A stretch of DNA of 64,000 nucleotides from Flavobacteriales bacterium UBA7468 (GTDB taxonomy: Bacteria; Bacteroidota; Bacteroidia; Flavobacteriales_D; Crocinitomicaceae), in the NCBI GenBank assembly GCA_002478565.1, contig DLPC01000007.1:124001-188000 (forward strand), written 5' to 3'. A program made the translations under genes and the position numbers. Under the pieces are notes generated by a model. It did no database searches, was not told the DNA's origin, and was given only the letters and a program-made list of their open reading frames with translations. This document shows positions 51,747 to 59,451 of this stretch, piece by piece (position 1 is the stretch's first letter; each line of letters opens with the position of its first letter).

Positions 51747-52771
51747 GTAAAATTAAGTTTGCAATCATAGGGGCTGGCCACATTGGCAAGCGCCATGCAG
51801 AAATGGTTCGCCGCGACGCCGAAGGCGAGCTCGTGGCTTTAGTAGACCCCCGTGGTGCAGAGGCTTGCGGCGCTCAAGATTTTGAGGTGCCCTTTTTCAG
51901 CAGCATCGATGAACTCCTCGCTAGCGACTTACAATATGACGTCATTAACGTGTGCACCCCGAATGGTTTGCATGCCGAACAAGCCATCAAAGCACTAGAA
52001 GCTGGCAAACATGTGGTATGCGAAAAACCGATGGGCCTCAGCAAAGAAAGTTGCGAGCAAGTCATTTACAAAGCTTTGCAAGCTTCTAAGCAAGTATTTT
52101 GCGTGATGCAAAACCGCTACTCGCCGCCTTCTGTCTGGATCAAAGACCTCATTGAAAACAAAGTTTTAGGAGACATCTATATGGTGCAACTCAACTGCTA
52201 CTGGAACCGAGACGAGCGCTACTACAAGGCCGGAGGCTGGAAAGGCAGCAAAGATTTAGATGGCGGCACGCTCTTTACGCAGTTTAGCCATTTCATCGAC
52301 ATCATGTATTGGTTATTTGGAGACATCACCAATATTCAAGGCAAGTTTGCCGACTTCAACCACCAAGACTACACCGATTTCGAAGATTCCGGTTTTGTGA
52401 GTTTTGATTTCATCAATGGCGGCATGGGTTGCCTCAACTACTCTACATCCGTAGCCAATCAAAACCTAGAATCTTCCATGACGATCATCGGTAAAAACGG
52501 CTCGGTTAAAATAGGCGGGCAGTACATGAATGAGGTGGAGGTTTGTAATATTGCTGGCTATGAAATGCCAGAATTGGCCCCAACCAACCCTGGCAATGAC
52601 TACGGCCCTTATAAAGGCTCAGCTGCCAACCATAATTATGTCATTACAAACGTCATTGACACACTCAATGGCCGCACCTCCCCTACCACCAACGCCCTAG
52701 AAGGCCTGAAGGTTGTAGAAATCATTGAGCGCATTTATCAAGTCCGCGATGCACAATTTTCGAATCAATAA
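51743..52771 (+). CDS. Gfo/Idh/MocA-family sugar oxidoreductase, WbpB/WlbA-like
   Basis: A 342-aa NAD-dependent oxidoreductase from ATG 51743 (MSKIKFAIIGAGHIGKRHAEM), overlapping the acetyltransferase stop by 4 bp; a longer frame beginning at 51686 is rejected because it lies within the previous gene. Rossmann motif at residues 8-14, catalytic-Lys motif CEKPMGLS, and QNRYSPPSVWIKDLI and GGWKGSKDLDGGTLFTQFSHFIDIMYWLFG match WbpB/WlbA, which oxidises C3 of UDP-GlcNAcA to the keto form. Completes the enzyme set with the WbpA, E and D-like proteins. Confidence 0.9.
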   Translation: MSKIKFAIIGAGHIGKRHAEMVRRDAEGELVALVDPRGAEACGAQDFEVPFFSSIDELLASDLQYDVINVCTPNGLHAEQAIKALEAGKHVVCEKPMGLSKESCEQVIYKALQASKQVFCVMQNRYSPPSVWIKDLIENKVLGDIYMVQLNCYWNRDERYYKAGGWKGSKDLDGGTLFTQFSHFIDIMYWLFGDITNIQGKFADFNHQDYTDFEDSGFVSFDFINGGMGCLNYSTSVANQNLESSMTIIGKNGSVKIGGQYMNEVEVCNIAGYEMPELAPTNPGNDYGPYKGSAANHNYVITNVIDTLNGRTSPTTNALEGLKVVEIIERIYQVRDAQFSNQ

Positions 52772-52777
52772 CTAGCC

Positions 52778-54073
52778 ATGATCTACCAAGACCTTATCGA
52801 TAAAAACACTAAATTAGCTGTCATTGGCCTGGGCTATGTAGGGCTTCCTATTGCGCTAGAATTTGCCAAAAAGATAGATGTTATTGGTTTTGACATCAAC
52901 GAAGCGCGTGTCGACATGATGCGCAAAGGTCAAGACCCCTCTAGAGAACTGGCTGCCTCAGATTTTGAAAACAGAAAAATCACTTTTACTTCTTCCATTG
53001 AAGATCTGAAAGCGGCAACGTTTTTCATCATTGCCGTTCCTACCCCTATTGACCACTCTAATCTTCCGGACCTCAAACCATTACTTGGAGCTAGCAAAAC
53101 AGTGGCGCAAGTGCTCAAAAAAGGCGATTACGTAGTTTTTGAATCTACGGTTTATCCTGGTTGCACCGAAGAAGATTGCCTTCCTATTTTGGAAGAAGTA
53201 TCAGGCTTAAAATTCCAAGAAGATTTCAAAGTAGGCTATTCACCGGAGCGCATCAATCCCGGAGACAAGCAGCACACCCTCCAAAATGTCATAAAAATTG
53301 TGTCGGGCTCATGCCCGGAATCTTTGGAAGAAATAGCCAAAGTTTATGAATTGGTAGTGGCCGCAGGCGTACACCGTGCGCCAAGCATTAAAGTAGCAGA
53401 GGCTGCCAAAATTGTAGAGAACACCCAACGCGATGTCAATATTTCGTTGGTCAATGAATTGTCTATCATCTTTAATAAATTAGGCATCAATACTTTTGAT
53501 GTGCTAGAAGCAGCCGGCACCAAATGGAACTTCTTGCATTTTTACCCAGGCCTAGTGGGCGGGCATTGCATCGGCGTTGACCCCTACTATTTGGTACACA
53601 AAGCCATGCAGGTGGGCTACCACAGCAAGGTCATCAACTCTGGGCGCTATGTCAATGACTCCATGGGCTTTTATATTGGCAAACAAACCGCCAAAAAAAT
53701 TATTGCTCAAGGAAAAATCATACAAGAAGCACACGTTTTGGTGATGGGTGCTACCTTCAAAGAAAACGTGTCAGATATCCGCAATTCAAGGGTCATTGAC
53801 GTCATCAGAGAACTGCAGTCTTTTCAGATCAATGTAGATGTCTTGGACCCACATGCCAATTCTCAAGAACTCCAGCACGAATACGGTGTTGCTTTATGCA
53901 ATAAAGTACGCCAAGACTACGATGCCATCATTGTGGCGGTCAACCACGATGAATTTGCCGCTCATGACGAAGCTTATTTCAAGACTTTACTCAAAGATGG
54001 CAAAGGTATTTTAGTGGATGTCAAAGGCACTTATCGCAATCAAATTCAAGACCTCACATATTGGTCACTCTAA
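52778..54073 (+). CDS. UDP-N-acetyl-hexosamine 6-dehydrogenase, WbpA-like (nucleotide sugar dehydrogenase)
   Basis: A 431-aa dehydrogenase: LAVIGLGYVGLPIALEFAKK, VPTPIDHSNLPDLKPLLGAS, FESTVYPGCTEEDCLPIL, VGYSPERINPGDKQHTL, the catalytic Cys in PGLVGGHCIGVDPYYL, and VLVMGATFKENVSDIRNSRVIDVI. The VGYSPERINPGDK and GHCIGVDPYY motifs mark the UDP-GlcNAc/ManNAc dehydrogenase (WbpA/WecC/TviB) group. In context it makes UDP-GlcNAcA, the first step toward UDP-GlcNAc3NAcA. Gap of 6 bp after the WbpB-like gene. Confidence 0.92.
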   Translation: MIYQDLIDKNTKLAVIGLGYVGLPIALEFAKKIDVIGFDINEARVDMMRKGQDPSRELAASDFENRKITFTSSIEDLKAATFFIIAVPTPIDHSNLPDLKPLLGASKTVAQVLKKGDYVVFESTVYPGCTEEDCLPILEEVSGLKFQEDFKVGYSPERINPGDKQHTLQNVIKIVSGSCPESLEEIAKVYELVVAAGVHRAPSIKVAEAAKIVENTQRDVNISLVNELSIIFNKLGINTFDVLEAAGTKWNFLHFYPGLVGGHCIGVDPYYLVHKAMQVGYHSKVINSGRYVNDSMGFYIGKQTAKKIIAQGKIIQEAHVLVMGATFKENVSDIRNSRVIDVIRELQSFQINVDVLDPHANSQELQHEYGVALCNKVRQDYDAIIVAVNHDEFAAHDEAYFKTLLKDGKGILVDVKGTYRNQIQDLTYWSL

Positions 54074-54095
54074 TGATTAATAGTAATTAATATCA

Positions 54096-55154
54096 ATGAA
54101 CTTCACAAAACACATACTCGTAACCGGTGGAGCAGGATTTATCGGCTCTCATGTCGTTAGACGTTTTGTCAAGAACTACCCCGATTATTTGGTGGTCAAC
54201 CTCGATAAGCTCACCTATGCGGGCAACCTCGAAAACCTCCAAGACATCGACCAAGCGCCCAACTATCGTTTTGAAAAAGCTGACATTTGCGATGCCGCAG
54301 CACTGAAGCGCATTTTTGAAAGCCACCATATTACAGATGTCATCCATTTGGCAGCCGAGAGCCACGTAGACCGCAGCATTGAAGGCCCCATGGAATTTGT
54401 CATGACCAACGTAGTGGGCACCGTTCAGTTATTGCAAGCCGCACGTGCTGCTTGGGGCAATGAAAGCAACCACGTCTTTCATCATGTCTCCACAGATGAA
54501 GTCTATGGCAGCCTTGGCGACACCGGCTTGTTTCAAGAAACCACACCTTATGACCCGCGCAGCCCCTACTCTGCTTCAAAAGCGGCTTCTGACCATTTTG
54601 TCATGGCCTATTTCCATACTTATGGCCTCCCGATCAAAATGAGCAATTGCTCTAACAATTATGGTTCGCATCACTTCCCTGAAAAACTCATTCCGTTGAT
54701 GATCCACAACATCATCAACGAAAAACCACTGCCCGTTTACGGCAAAGGTGACAACATCCGAGATTGGCTTTGGGTCGAGGACCACGCCAGCGCCATTGAT
54801 ACCATCTTTCATAAAGGACGTGTGGGAGAATCTTACAACGTGGGCGGCCTCAATGAATGGACCAACATTGAGCTGGTGCATTTCTTGTGCCAACTTATGG
54901 ACAAAAAACTAGGCCGTGCAGCCGGAAGCGCCGCTTGCCTCATTACCTACGTGCAAGACCGCGCCGGACACGACAAACGCTACGCAATTGACGCCACCAA
55001 ACTAGAAACCGAACTCGGCTGGAAACCATCCATCACCTTTGAGCAAGGGCTCAATAACACCGTAGATTGGTACCTCAACAACCAAGAATGGGTGGCCAAA
55101 GTTACCAGCGGTGCGTATCAGACCTATTACGAACAAATGTATGCCAATCGTTAA
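54096..55154 (+). CDS. rfbB: dTDP-glucose 4,6-dehydratase
   Basis: Converts dTDP-glucose to dTDP-4-keto-6-deoxyglucose. The 352-aa SDR has ILVTGGAGFIGSHVVRRFVKNYPDY, NLDKLTYAGNLENLQDI, HLAAESHVDRSIEGPMEFVMTNV, HVSTDEVYGSLG and the catalytic SPYSASKAASDHFVMAY, all diagnostic of RmlB. Followed by rfbA after 3 bp. It also works for dTDP-fucosamine, viosamine and similar sugars, so its presence alone does not define rhamnose. Confidence 0.96.
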   Translation: MNFTKHILVTGGAGFIGSHVVRRFVKNYPDYLVVNLDKLTYAGNLENLQDIDQAPNYRFEKADICDAAALKRIFESHHITDVIHLAAESHVDRSIEGPMEFVMTNVVGTVQLLQAARAAWGNESNHVFHHVSTDEVYGSLGDTGLFQETTPYDPRSPYSASKAASDHFVMAYFHTYGLPIKMSNCSNNYGSHHFPEKLIPLMIHNIINEKPLPVYGKGDNIRDWLWVEDHASAIDTIFHKGRVGESYNVGGLNEWTNIELVHFLCQLMDKKLGRAAGSAACLITYVQDRAGHDKRYAIDATKLETELGWKPSITFEQGLNNTVDWYLNNQEWVAKVTSGAYQTYYEQMYANR

Positions 55155-55157
55155 GCT

Positions 55158-56033
55158 ATGAAAGGAATTGTATTAGCCGGAGGGTCAGGCACGCGCTTGC
55201 ACCCGATTACCAAAGGAGTTTCAAAGCAACTGTTGCCGATCTACGACAAGCCCATGATCTACTACCCTATTTCAGTACTCATGTTGGCGGGCATCCAAGA
55301 AATTTTAATCATCTCCACCCCAGACGATCTTCCTTTTTTCAAGAAGCTCTTGGGCTCAGGAGAAGAACTCGGCCTTCAATTTAGCTATGCCGAACAACCC
55401 TCACCAGATGGTTTGGCCCAAGCGTTTATCATTGGCAAAGAATTCATCGGCTCAGACGACGTCTGCTTGGTACTCGGCGACAACATTTTTTACGGTCAAG
55501 GCCTCTCCAAACTCTTGCAAAAAGCAGTAGCCAACGTGCAAGAAGAGCGCGCGTCAACAGTATTTGGCTATTGGGTCTCGGACCCAGAGCGTTATGGCGT
55601 AGCCGAGTTTGATGCCAATGGAAAGGTCATTTCTATCGAAGAAAAACCAACCGAACCAAAATCTAACTACGCCGTAGTTGGGCTTTATTTTTATACCAAT
55701 GATGTGGTGCAGGTTGCCCAACAAATCAAGCCTTCGCACAGAGGCGAGTTAGAAATTACGACTGTCAATGAGCACTATTTGCATGCCGACAGCCTCCGTG
55801 TAGAGCTGATGGGGCGCGGTTATGCTTGGCTAGACACCGGAACACATGAGTCTTTGCTGGAAGCAGGCAGTTTTATCCAGACTATAGAGAAACGCCAGGG
55901 CCTTAAAATTGCCTGCCTTGAGGAAATCGCATACGAAAAAGGCTTTATTGACAAAGTACAAGTAGTAAAATTAGCTCAAGAATTATCTAAAACAGGTTAT
56001 GGTCAATATTTACTTAAGCGCTTTGACAAATGA
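55158..56033 (+). CDS. rfbA: Glucose-1-phosphate thymidylyltransferase
   Basis: Makes dTDP-glucose from dTTP and glucose-1-phosphate. The 291-aa protein has the nucleotidyltransferase signature LAGGSGTRLHPITKGVSKQLLPIYDKPMIYYP at residues 6-37, QPSPDGLAQAFIIGKEFIG, LGDNIFYGQGLS and RGYAWLDTGTHESLLEA. Standard RmlA length. Overlaps rfbC by 4 bp; placed after rfbB in a compact B-A-C order. Confidence 0.96.
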   Translation: MKGIVLAGGSGTRLHPITKGVSKQLLPIYDKPMIYYPISVLMLAGIQEILIISTPDDLPFFKKLLGSGEELGLQFSYAEQPSPDGLAQAFIIGKEFIGSDDVCLVLGDNIFYGQGLSKLLQKAVANVQEERASTVFGYWVSDPERYGVAEFDANGKVISIEEKPTEPKSNYAVVGLYFYTNDVVQVAQQIKPSHRGELEITTVNEHYLHADSLRVELMGRGYAWLDTGTHESLLEAGSFIQTIEKRQGLKIACLEEIAYEKGFIDKVQVVKLAQELSKTGYGQYLLKRFDK

Positions 56034-56581
56034 AAGTAATTGCTACAGCCTTTGAAGGGCTTTTTGAATTAGAACCAGATGTTTTTGAAGATGCCCGCGG
56101 TTATTTCATGGAATCTTTCAAGCAAAGTTGGTTTGATGAACATGTAGCGCCCACCACTTTTGTACAAGACAACGAATCGAAGTCTAGCCGTGGGGTTTTG
56201 CGCGGTTTGCATTTCCAGGAAGGCGAGTTTGCCCAGGCTAAATTGGTGCGTGTTTTACAAGGAGAAGTGTTGGATGTGGTTGTAGATATCCGCCCAAACT
56301 CACCTACCTTTGGAAAACACCATCAAACTATTTTAAGCGAAGCCAACAAAAAGCAGTTTTTCATCCCGAGGGGTTTTGCGCACGGCTTTGTAGTGCTTTC
56401 GGCAACCGCTGTTTTTGCCTACAAAGTAGACAACGTTTACAGCAAGGCCCACGAAGGTGGCATTTTATACAATGACCCCGCACTAGGTATCGATTGGCAA
56501 ATTCCACACGCAGAAATCCTTCTCTCTGAAAAGGATGCCATTTTGCCTACACTTGAAGAATGGAGGAAAATAATTAATTAA
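56030..56581 (+). CDS. rfbC: dTDP-4-dehydrorhamnose 3,5-epimerase
   Basis: Epimerises C3 and C5 of dTDP-4-keto-6-deoxyglucose. The 183-aa cupin has the RmlC motifs FVQDNESKSSRGVLRGLHFQ (catalytic His in RGLHFQ), AKLVRVLQGEVLDVVVDIRPNSPTFGK, and PRGFAHGFVVLSATAVFAYKVDNVY. Presence of RmlC points to an L-configured 6-deoxysugar. No reductase of the RmlD type was recognised in the window, so the pathway ends here locally. Last gene of the rightward operon. Confidence 0.95.
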   Translation: MKVIATAFEGLFELEPDVFEDARGYFMESFKQSWFDEHVAPTTFVQDNESKSSRGVLRGLHFQEGEFAQAKLVRVLQGEVLDVVVDIRPNSPTFGKHHQTILSEANKKQFFIPRGFAHGFVVLSATAVFAYKVDNVYSKAHEGGILYNDPALGIDWQIPHAEILLSEKDAILPTLEEWRKIIN

Positions 56582-56644
56582 GAAATCTTCTCAAAACAGA
56601 TAATATACTAATACAATCATTTCAAAATTGAAGAAGATCAATCC

Positions 56645-57010
56645 ATGAACCATAAAAACTTTAATTGGAAACTTTTCTTTCGAATTACTTGGATCTTGAC
56701 CGTTCTTGGTATTATCATTCTTTCCTTGCTTCCACCTGCCAATATGAACTTCCAGGTCTATGGCAATGACAAAATTGGCCACACCTTTGCGTATGCTATT
56801 TTAAGCCTCAACACACTCATCGTCTTCCAACGCTGGCCGCTTTGGCTACTCATCCTTACCATGATATTCTTTGGCATCTTTCTAGAATTTGGCCAAGGCC
56901 TCATCCCCGGCCGCGAGCCCTCCGTCTGGGACGCCCTCGCCAATACCACTGGCGTCATTCTCGGAATCGTCATTTATATGAGAGGGAAGTATGAAAGGTT
57001 GGTGAAATAA
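56645..57010 (+). CDS. VanZ-family small membrane protein
   Basis: A 121-aa protein with four hydrophobic segments: TWILTVLGIIILSLLPPANM, the VanZ hallmark NDKIGHTFAYAILSLNTLIVF (DKxxHxxxY), WPLWLLILTMIFFGIFLEFGQGLIPGREPSVWDALANTTGVILGIVIYM (EFxQxxIPGRxxxxxDxxxNxxG). VanZ-like proteins are widespread; function outside teicoplanin resistance is unknown. It lies 63 bp after the polysaccharide operon and may belong to it, or stand alone. Confidence 0.9.
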   Translation: MNHKNFNWKLFFRITWILTVLGIIILSLLPPANMNFQVYGNDKIGHTFAYAILSLNTLIVFQRWPLWLLILTMIFFGIFLEFGQGLIPGREPSVWDALANTTGVILGIVIYMRGKYERLVK

Positions 57011-57062
57011 ATTTTTTATTTTCATCCGAATTTCTACGGAATAACCTTTTGCCATTCCAAGC

Positions 57063-57070
57063 TACTTTTG
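57063..57070 (+). promoter_or_regulatory. Bacteroidota -7 promoter element for the toxin-antitoxin genes
   Basis: TACTTTTG, a perfect TAnnTTTG match identical to the upxY element, 8 bp before ATG 57079. Confidence 0.45.
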
Positions 57071-57078
57071 ATTAAAAA

Positions 57079-57390
57079 ATGAAAGTTGTTTGGGCAGATC
57101 TTGCTCTTAGAAGTTTACATCATACGTTGCTATTTTGGGTAGAACATACTCAAAGTGTGAAGTATTCAAATCAATTGTTAGAAAAAATTGAAGCAACGAT
57201 ATTAAGGATTCAAAAATTTCCAAACTCAGGCAAGCTTTATAAAAAAGGTCCGATCAGAAAAATAATTGTCGGTAATTTAAGTATATTCTACACTGTGAAT
57301 ATCAAAAACATTCAGATTATCCTTATTTGGGATAACAGACAAAATCCAAATAAATTAAATGAGATTCTGCAAAAAATTAAACTTTCCTGA
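57079..57390 (+). CDS. RelE/ParE-family toxin
   Basis: A 103-aa protein of the RelE/ParE fold: VVWADLALRSLHHTLLFWVEHT, KIEATILRIQKFPNSGKLYKKGPIRKIIVGNLSIFYTVN, and IQIILIWDNRQNPNKLNEIL. The WDNRQNP segment is typical of the ParE-like toxins of Bacteroidota. It probably targets gyrase or ribosome-bound mRNA; which one cannot be told. The gene precedes its likely antitoxin (57460), the reverse of the usual order. AT-rich compared with the flanking genes. Confidence 0.85.
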   Translation: MKVVWADLALRSLHHTLLFWVEHTQSVKYSNQLLEKIEATILRIQKFPNSGKLYKKGPIRKIIVGNLSIFYTVNIKNIQIILIWDNRQNPNKLNEILQKIKLS

Positions 57391-57459
57391 ACAAATAGGC
57401 CATAATTTTTTCACTATTTTTATACTATCATTTGTTCAATAATTTATTAAGATCATAAG

Positions 57460-57657
57460 ATGAAAAATTCTAGCAAAAATCAAACATCAGTTTCAAAAAT
57501 GCCTTTGGATTCATCTTTTCTTTTTGATATAGAGCATGAAATTCTTCTTGACGAAGTATTAGAACAAAGTCTTAATGAAGTGAACGAAGGCAAGGTCATT
57601 TCTCACAAATTAGCGATGGAACAAGCTGCTCAATTGTTAAGTGAAAGGTCCAAATGA
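57460..57657 (+). CDS. Small antitoxin-like protein of the RelE/ParE pair
   Basis: A 65-aa protein: PLDSSFLFDIEHEILLDEVLEQSLNEVNEGKVISHKLAMEQAAQLLSERSK. The ending EGKVISHKLAMEQ resembles the EGK-x-ISHEEV-type C-terminus of Bacteroidota antitoxins that bind the toxin with a helix. No obvious DNA-binding domain. It lies 69 bp after the toxin gene and overlaps the SixA-like gene by 4 bp, so the phosphatase gene is probably co-transcribed with the toxin-antitoxin pair. Confidence 0.7.
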   Translation: MKNSSKNQTSVSKMPLDSSFLFDIEHEILLDEVLEQSLNEVNEGKVISHKLAMEQAAQLLSERSK

Positions 57658-58124
57658 AACTCCACCTCCTACGCCACGCAAAAACGAATCCTCATTCCGC
57701 TACTGGTCTAGACTTTGACCGCGAACTATTGCCTAGAGGCTACGAACAAATAGCTGAGCTCAAAAACTTCCTGAAAGAACATCCCATTGATCCAAAAATA
57801 ATTTTGTGCTCGAGCGCCATGCGTACGTGCCAGACTTTGGCCGAACTCCAAGATTTATGGCCTGAAGCCAGTATTCTCTTCATAGATGAGCTTTACTTAG
57901 CTGAAAAGGAAGCAATATTAAAATTGATTTGTGCCCAAAACTGCTCAGACGAATTGTTAGTTGTTGGCCACAACGATGGCCTCAGTGACCTCGCAATGAA
58001 TTTGGCCCACCCACCCCATGCGCTCAAAACCTGCGGCTTCATCAGCATGGACTTCCCATTTGAAAGCAGCGCCTACATTTCACAAGATACCGGGAGTATT
58101 TTGGCGAAGTTTCGGGTGTTGTGA
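57654..58124 (+). CDS. SixA-like histidine phosphatase
   Basis: A 156-aa protein of the RHG histidine-phosphatase family: LHLLRHAKTNPHSATGLDFDRELLPRGYEQ at the N-terminus (catalytic His in RHAK), ILCSSAMRTCQTLAEL (second Arg region) and ELLVVGHNDGLSDLA (second His). Length matches SixA, a phosphohistidine phosphatase acting on Hpt domains; the substrate here is unknown. Start overlaps the antitoxin gene's stop by 4 bp. Confidence 0.87.
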   Translation: MKLHLLRHAKTNPHSATGLDFDRELLPRGYEQIAELKNFLKEHPIDPKIILCSSAMRTCQTLAELQDLWPEASILFIDELYLAEKEAILKLICAQNCSDELLVVGHNDGLSDLAMNLAHPPHALKTCGFISMDFPFESSAYISQDTGSILAKFRVL

Positions 58125-58179
58125 ATATGCCACTCTGTCAGCAAAAAGTGTATGGCATAAAACTTGACTTGTTGGCTGC

Positions 58180-58938
58180 ATGAGACCTGAGCCCAATTTT
58201 GAATATAGCCTCAAACCAGCCATGCTGCCGGCCATTTTTGTCGTGGTAATCATGTGGTTGGTTTATTGGGCAGACTTCCTTTTTACCACCGATTTTCAGC
58301 GCTATGGTTTGGAGGCATTGACTACCCGAGGGTTGAGAGGTATTTTCTTGATGCCCTGGATCCATGCCCATAACGATGTCAAGCATATCCTCAATAATAG
58401 TTTACCTACTTTTTTATTGATGACGTTATTGTTTTATTCCTACAAGGCCGTTGCTTGGCGTGTTTTTCTGTTAGCTTGGCTATTTACCGGGTTCGGTTTG
58501 TGGTTTATTGGCGGCACCAACGGCGCCATTCATATTGGCATGAGCGGCATCATATATGCGCTGGCGGGCTTTCTATTTACCTCTGGCGTACTGCGCAAAT
58601 ATTTGCCCTTGCAAGCCCTCTCTTTATTCATCGTGTTTTTGTACGGCTCCATGATTTGGGGAATTTTTCCAACTCAACCACGCGTTTCTTGGCAAGGTCA
58701 TTTAGCAGGTTTATGCGTTGGGGTTATTTTGGCCTTTATTTACCGCAAACAAGGCCCGCAACGCCCCAAATATCAATATGAAATAGAAAAAGAACTCGGT
58801 ATCGAACCGCCTGATTTCGAAGGCGACCTCCGCCGCGCCATTGAAGCAGAACAAGCAGCATTAGAAGCCCAACAGGCCGAACGAGCAGCCCAACAAAATC
58901 CACCCGTTGTTGTTTACCAATACAAAAAGAACGAGTAA
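58180..58938 (+). CDS. Rhomboid-family intramembrane serine protease
   Basis: A 252-aa inner-membrane protein with about six helices. The motif HAHNDVKHILNNSLPT (residues of about 61-76) matches the oxyanion region HxxxxHLxxN; Ser122 lies in HIGMSGIIYALAGFL (GxSG with Met) and His174 in WQGHLAGLCVGV, so the catalytic dyad is intact. The C-terminal 60 residues are cytoplasmic and rich in Ala, Glu and Gln. Rhomboids cleave membrane-anchored proteins; the target is unknown. Confidence 0.92.
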   Translation: MRPEPNFEYSLKPAMLPAIFVVVIMWLVYWADFLFTTDFQRYGLEALTTRGLRGIFLMPWIHAHNDVKHILNNSLPTFLLMTLLFYSYKAVAWRVFLLAWLFTGFGLWFIGGTNGAIHIGMSGIIYALAGFLFTSGVLRKYLPLQALSLFIVFLYGSMIWGIFPTQPRVSWQGHLAGLCVGVILAFIYRKQGPQRPKYQYEIEKELGIEPPDFEGDLRRAIEAEQAALEAQQAERAAQQNPPVVVYQYKKNE

Positions 58939-58947
58939 TTTTGGGGT

Positions 58948-59451
58948 GTGGAAGATTTGATCAAAAATAAAGTCAAAGAAAGTGGTTTAGTTCAGCTAGA
59001 TCTCGCAGCTTTCAAGCCAAAAATGCCATTGGTTGGGCTTGACCTCTCCGAACAACTTTGGCAGGGCTTGGTGCTCAAAGAAAAAGACTTTCGCGACTGG
59101 ATCAAAGCACACAACTGGAGTGCCTATCAAGGAAAAGCCGTCTATATTTACTGCAGCACTGACGCGATAATTCCAACTTGGGCTTTTATGCTCGTGAGTT
59201 CGGCTTTACAAAAAGAAAATGTGTATAGCCAAGTAGGCACTGAGCTTGAATTGGCTAAGGCCCTCATTCAAGAAGAAATTTGCTCCATAGATATCAGTAC
59301 CATCCAAGATCAACGCGTCATTATCAAAGGTTGCGCCGATATCCAAGACCCTGCTTTTGCGATGTCTTATTTGGTGCGCTTCCTGCAACCATATGTCAAA
59401 ACCATCATGTATGGCGAGCCCTGCAGTACGGTGCCAATATTTAAAAAATGA
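58948..59451 (+). CDS. DUF2480 family protein
   Basis: A 167-aa cytoplasmic protein matching DUF2480: IKNKVKESGLVQLDLAAFKP, LVGLDLSEQLWQGLVLKEKDFRDWIKAHNWSAYQGKAVYIYCSTDAIIPTWAFML and VIIKGCADIQDPAFAMSYLVRFLQPYVKTIMYGEPCSTVPIFKK. The start is GTG 58948 (V/MEDLIKNK), which fits family N-termini. Function unknown; typical neighbours in Bacteroidota vary. Its stop overlaps the menA start by 4 bp. Conserved cysteines (in IYCST, KGCAD and GEPCST) may be of note. Confidence 0.85.
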   Translation: MEDLIKNKVKESGLVQLDLAAFKPKMPLVGLDLSEQLWQGLVLKEKDFRDWIKAHNWSAYQGKAVYIYCSTDAIIPTWAFMLVSSALQKENVYSQVGTELELAKALIQEEICSIDISTIQDQRVIIKGCADIQDPAFAMSYLVRFLQPYVKTIMYGEPCSTVPIFKK

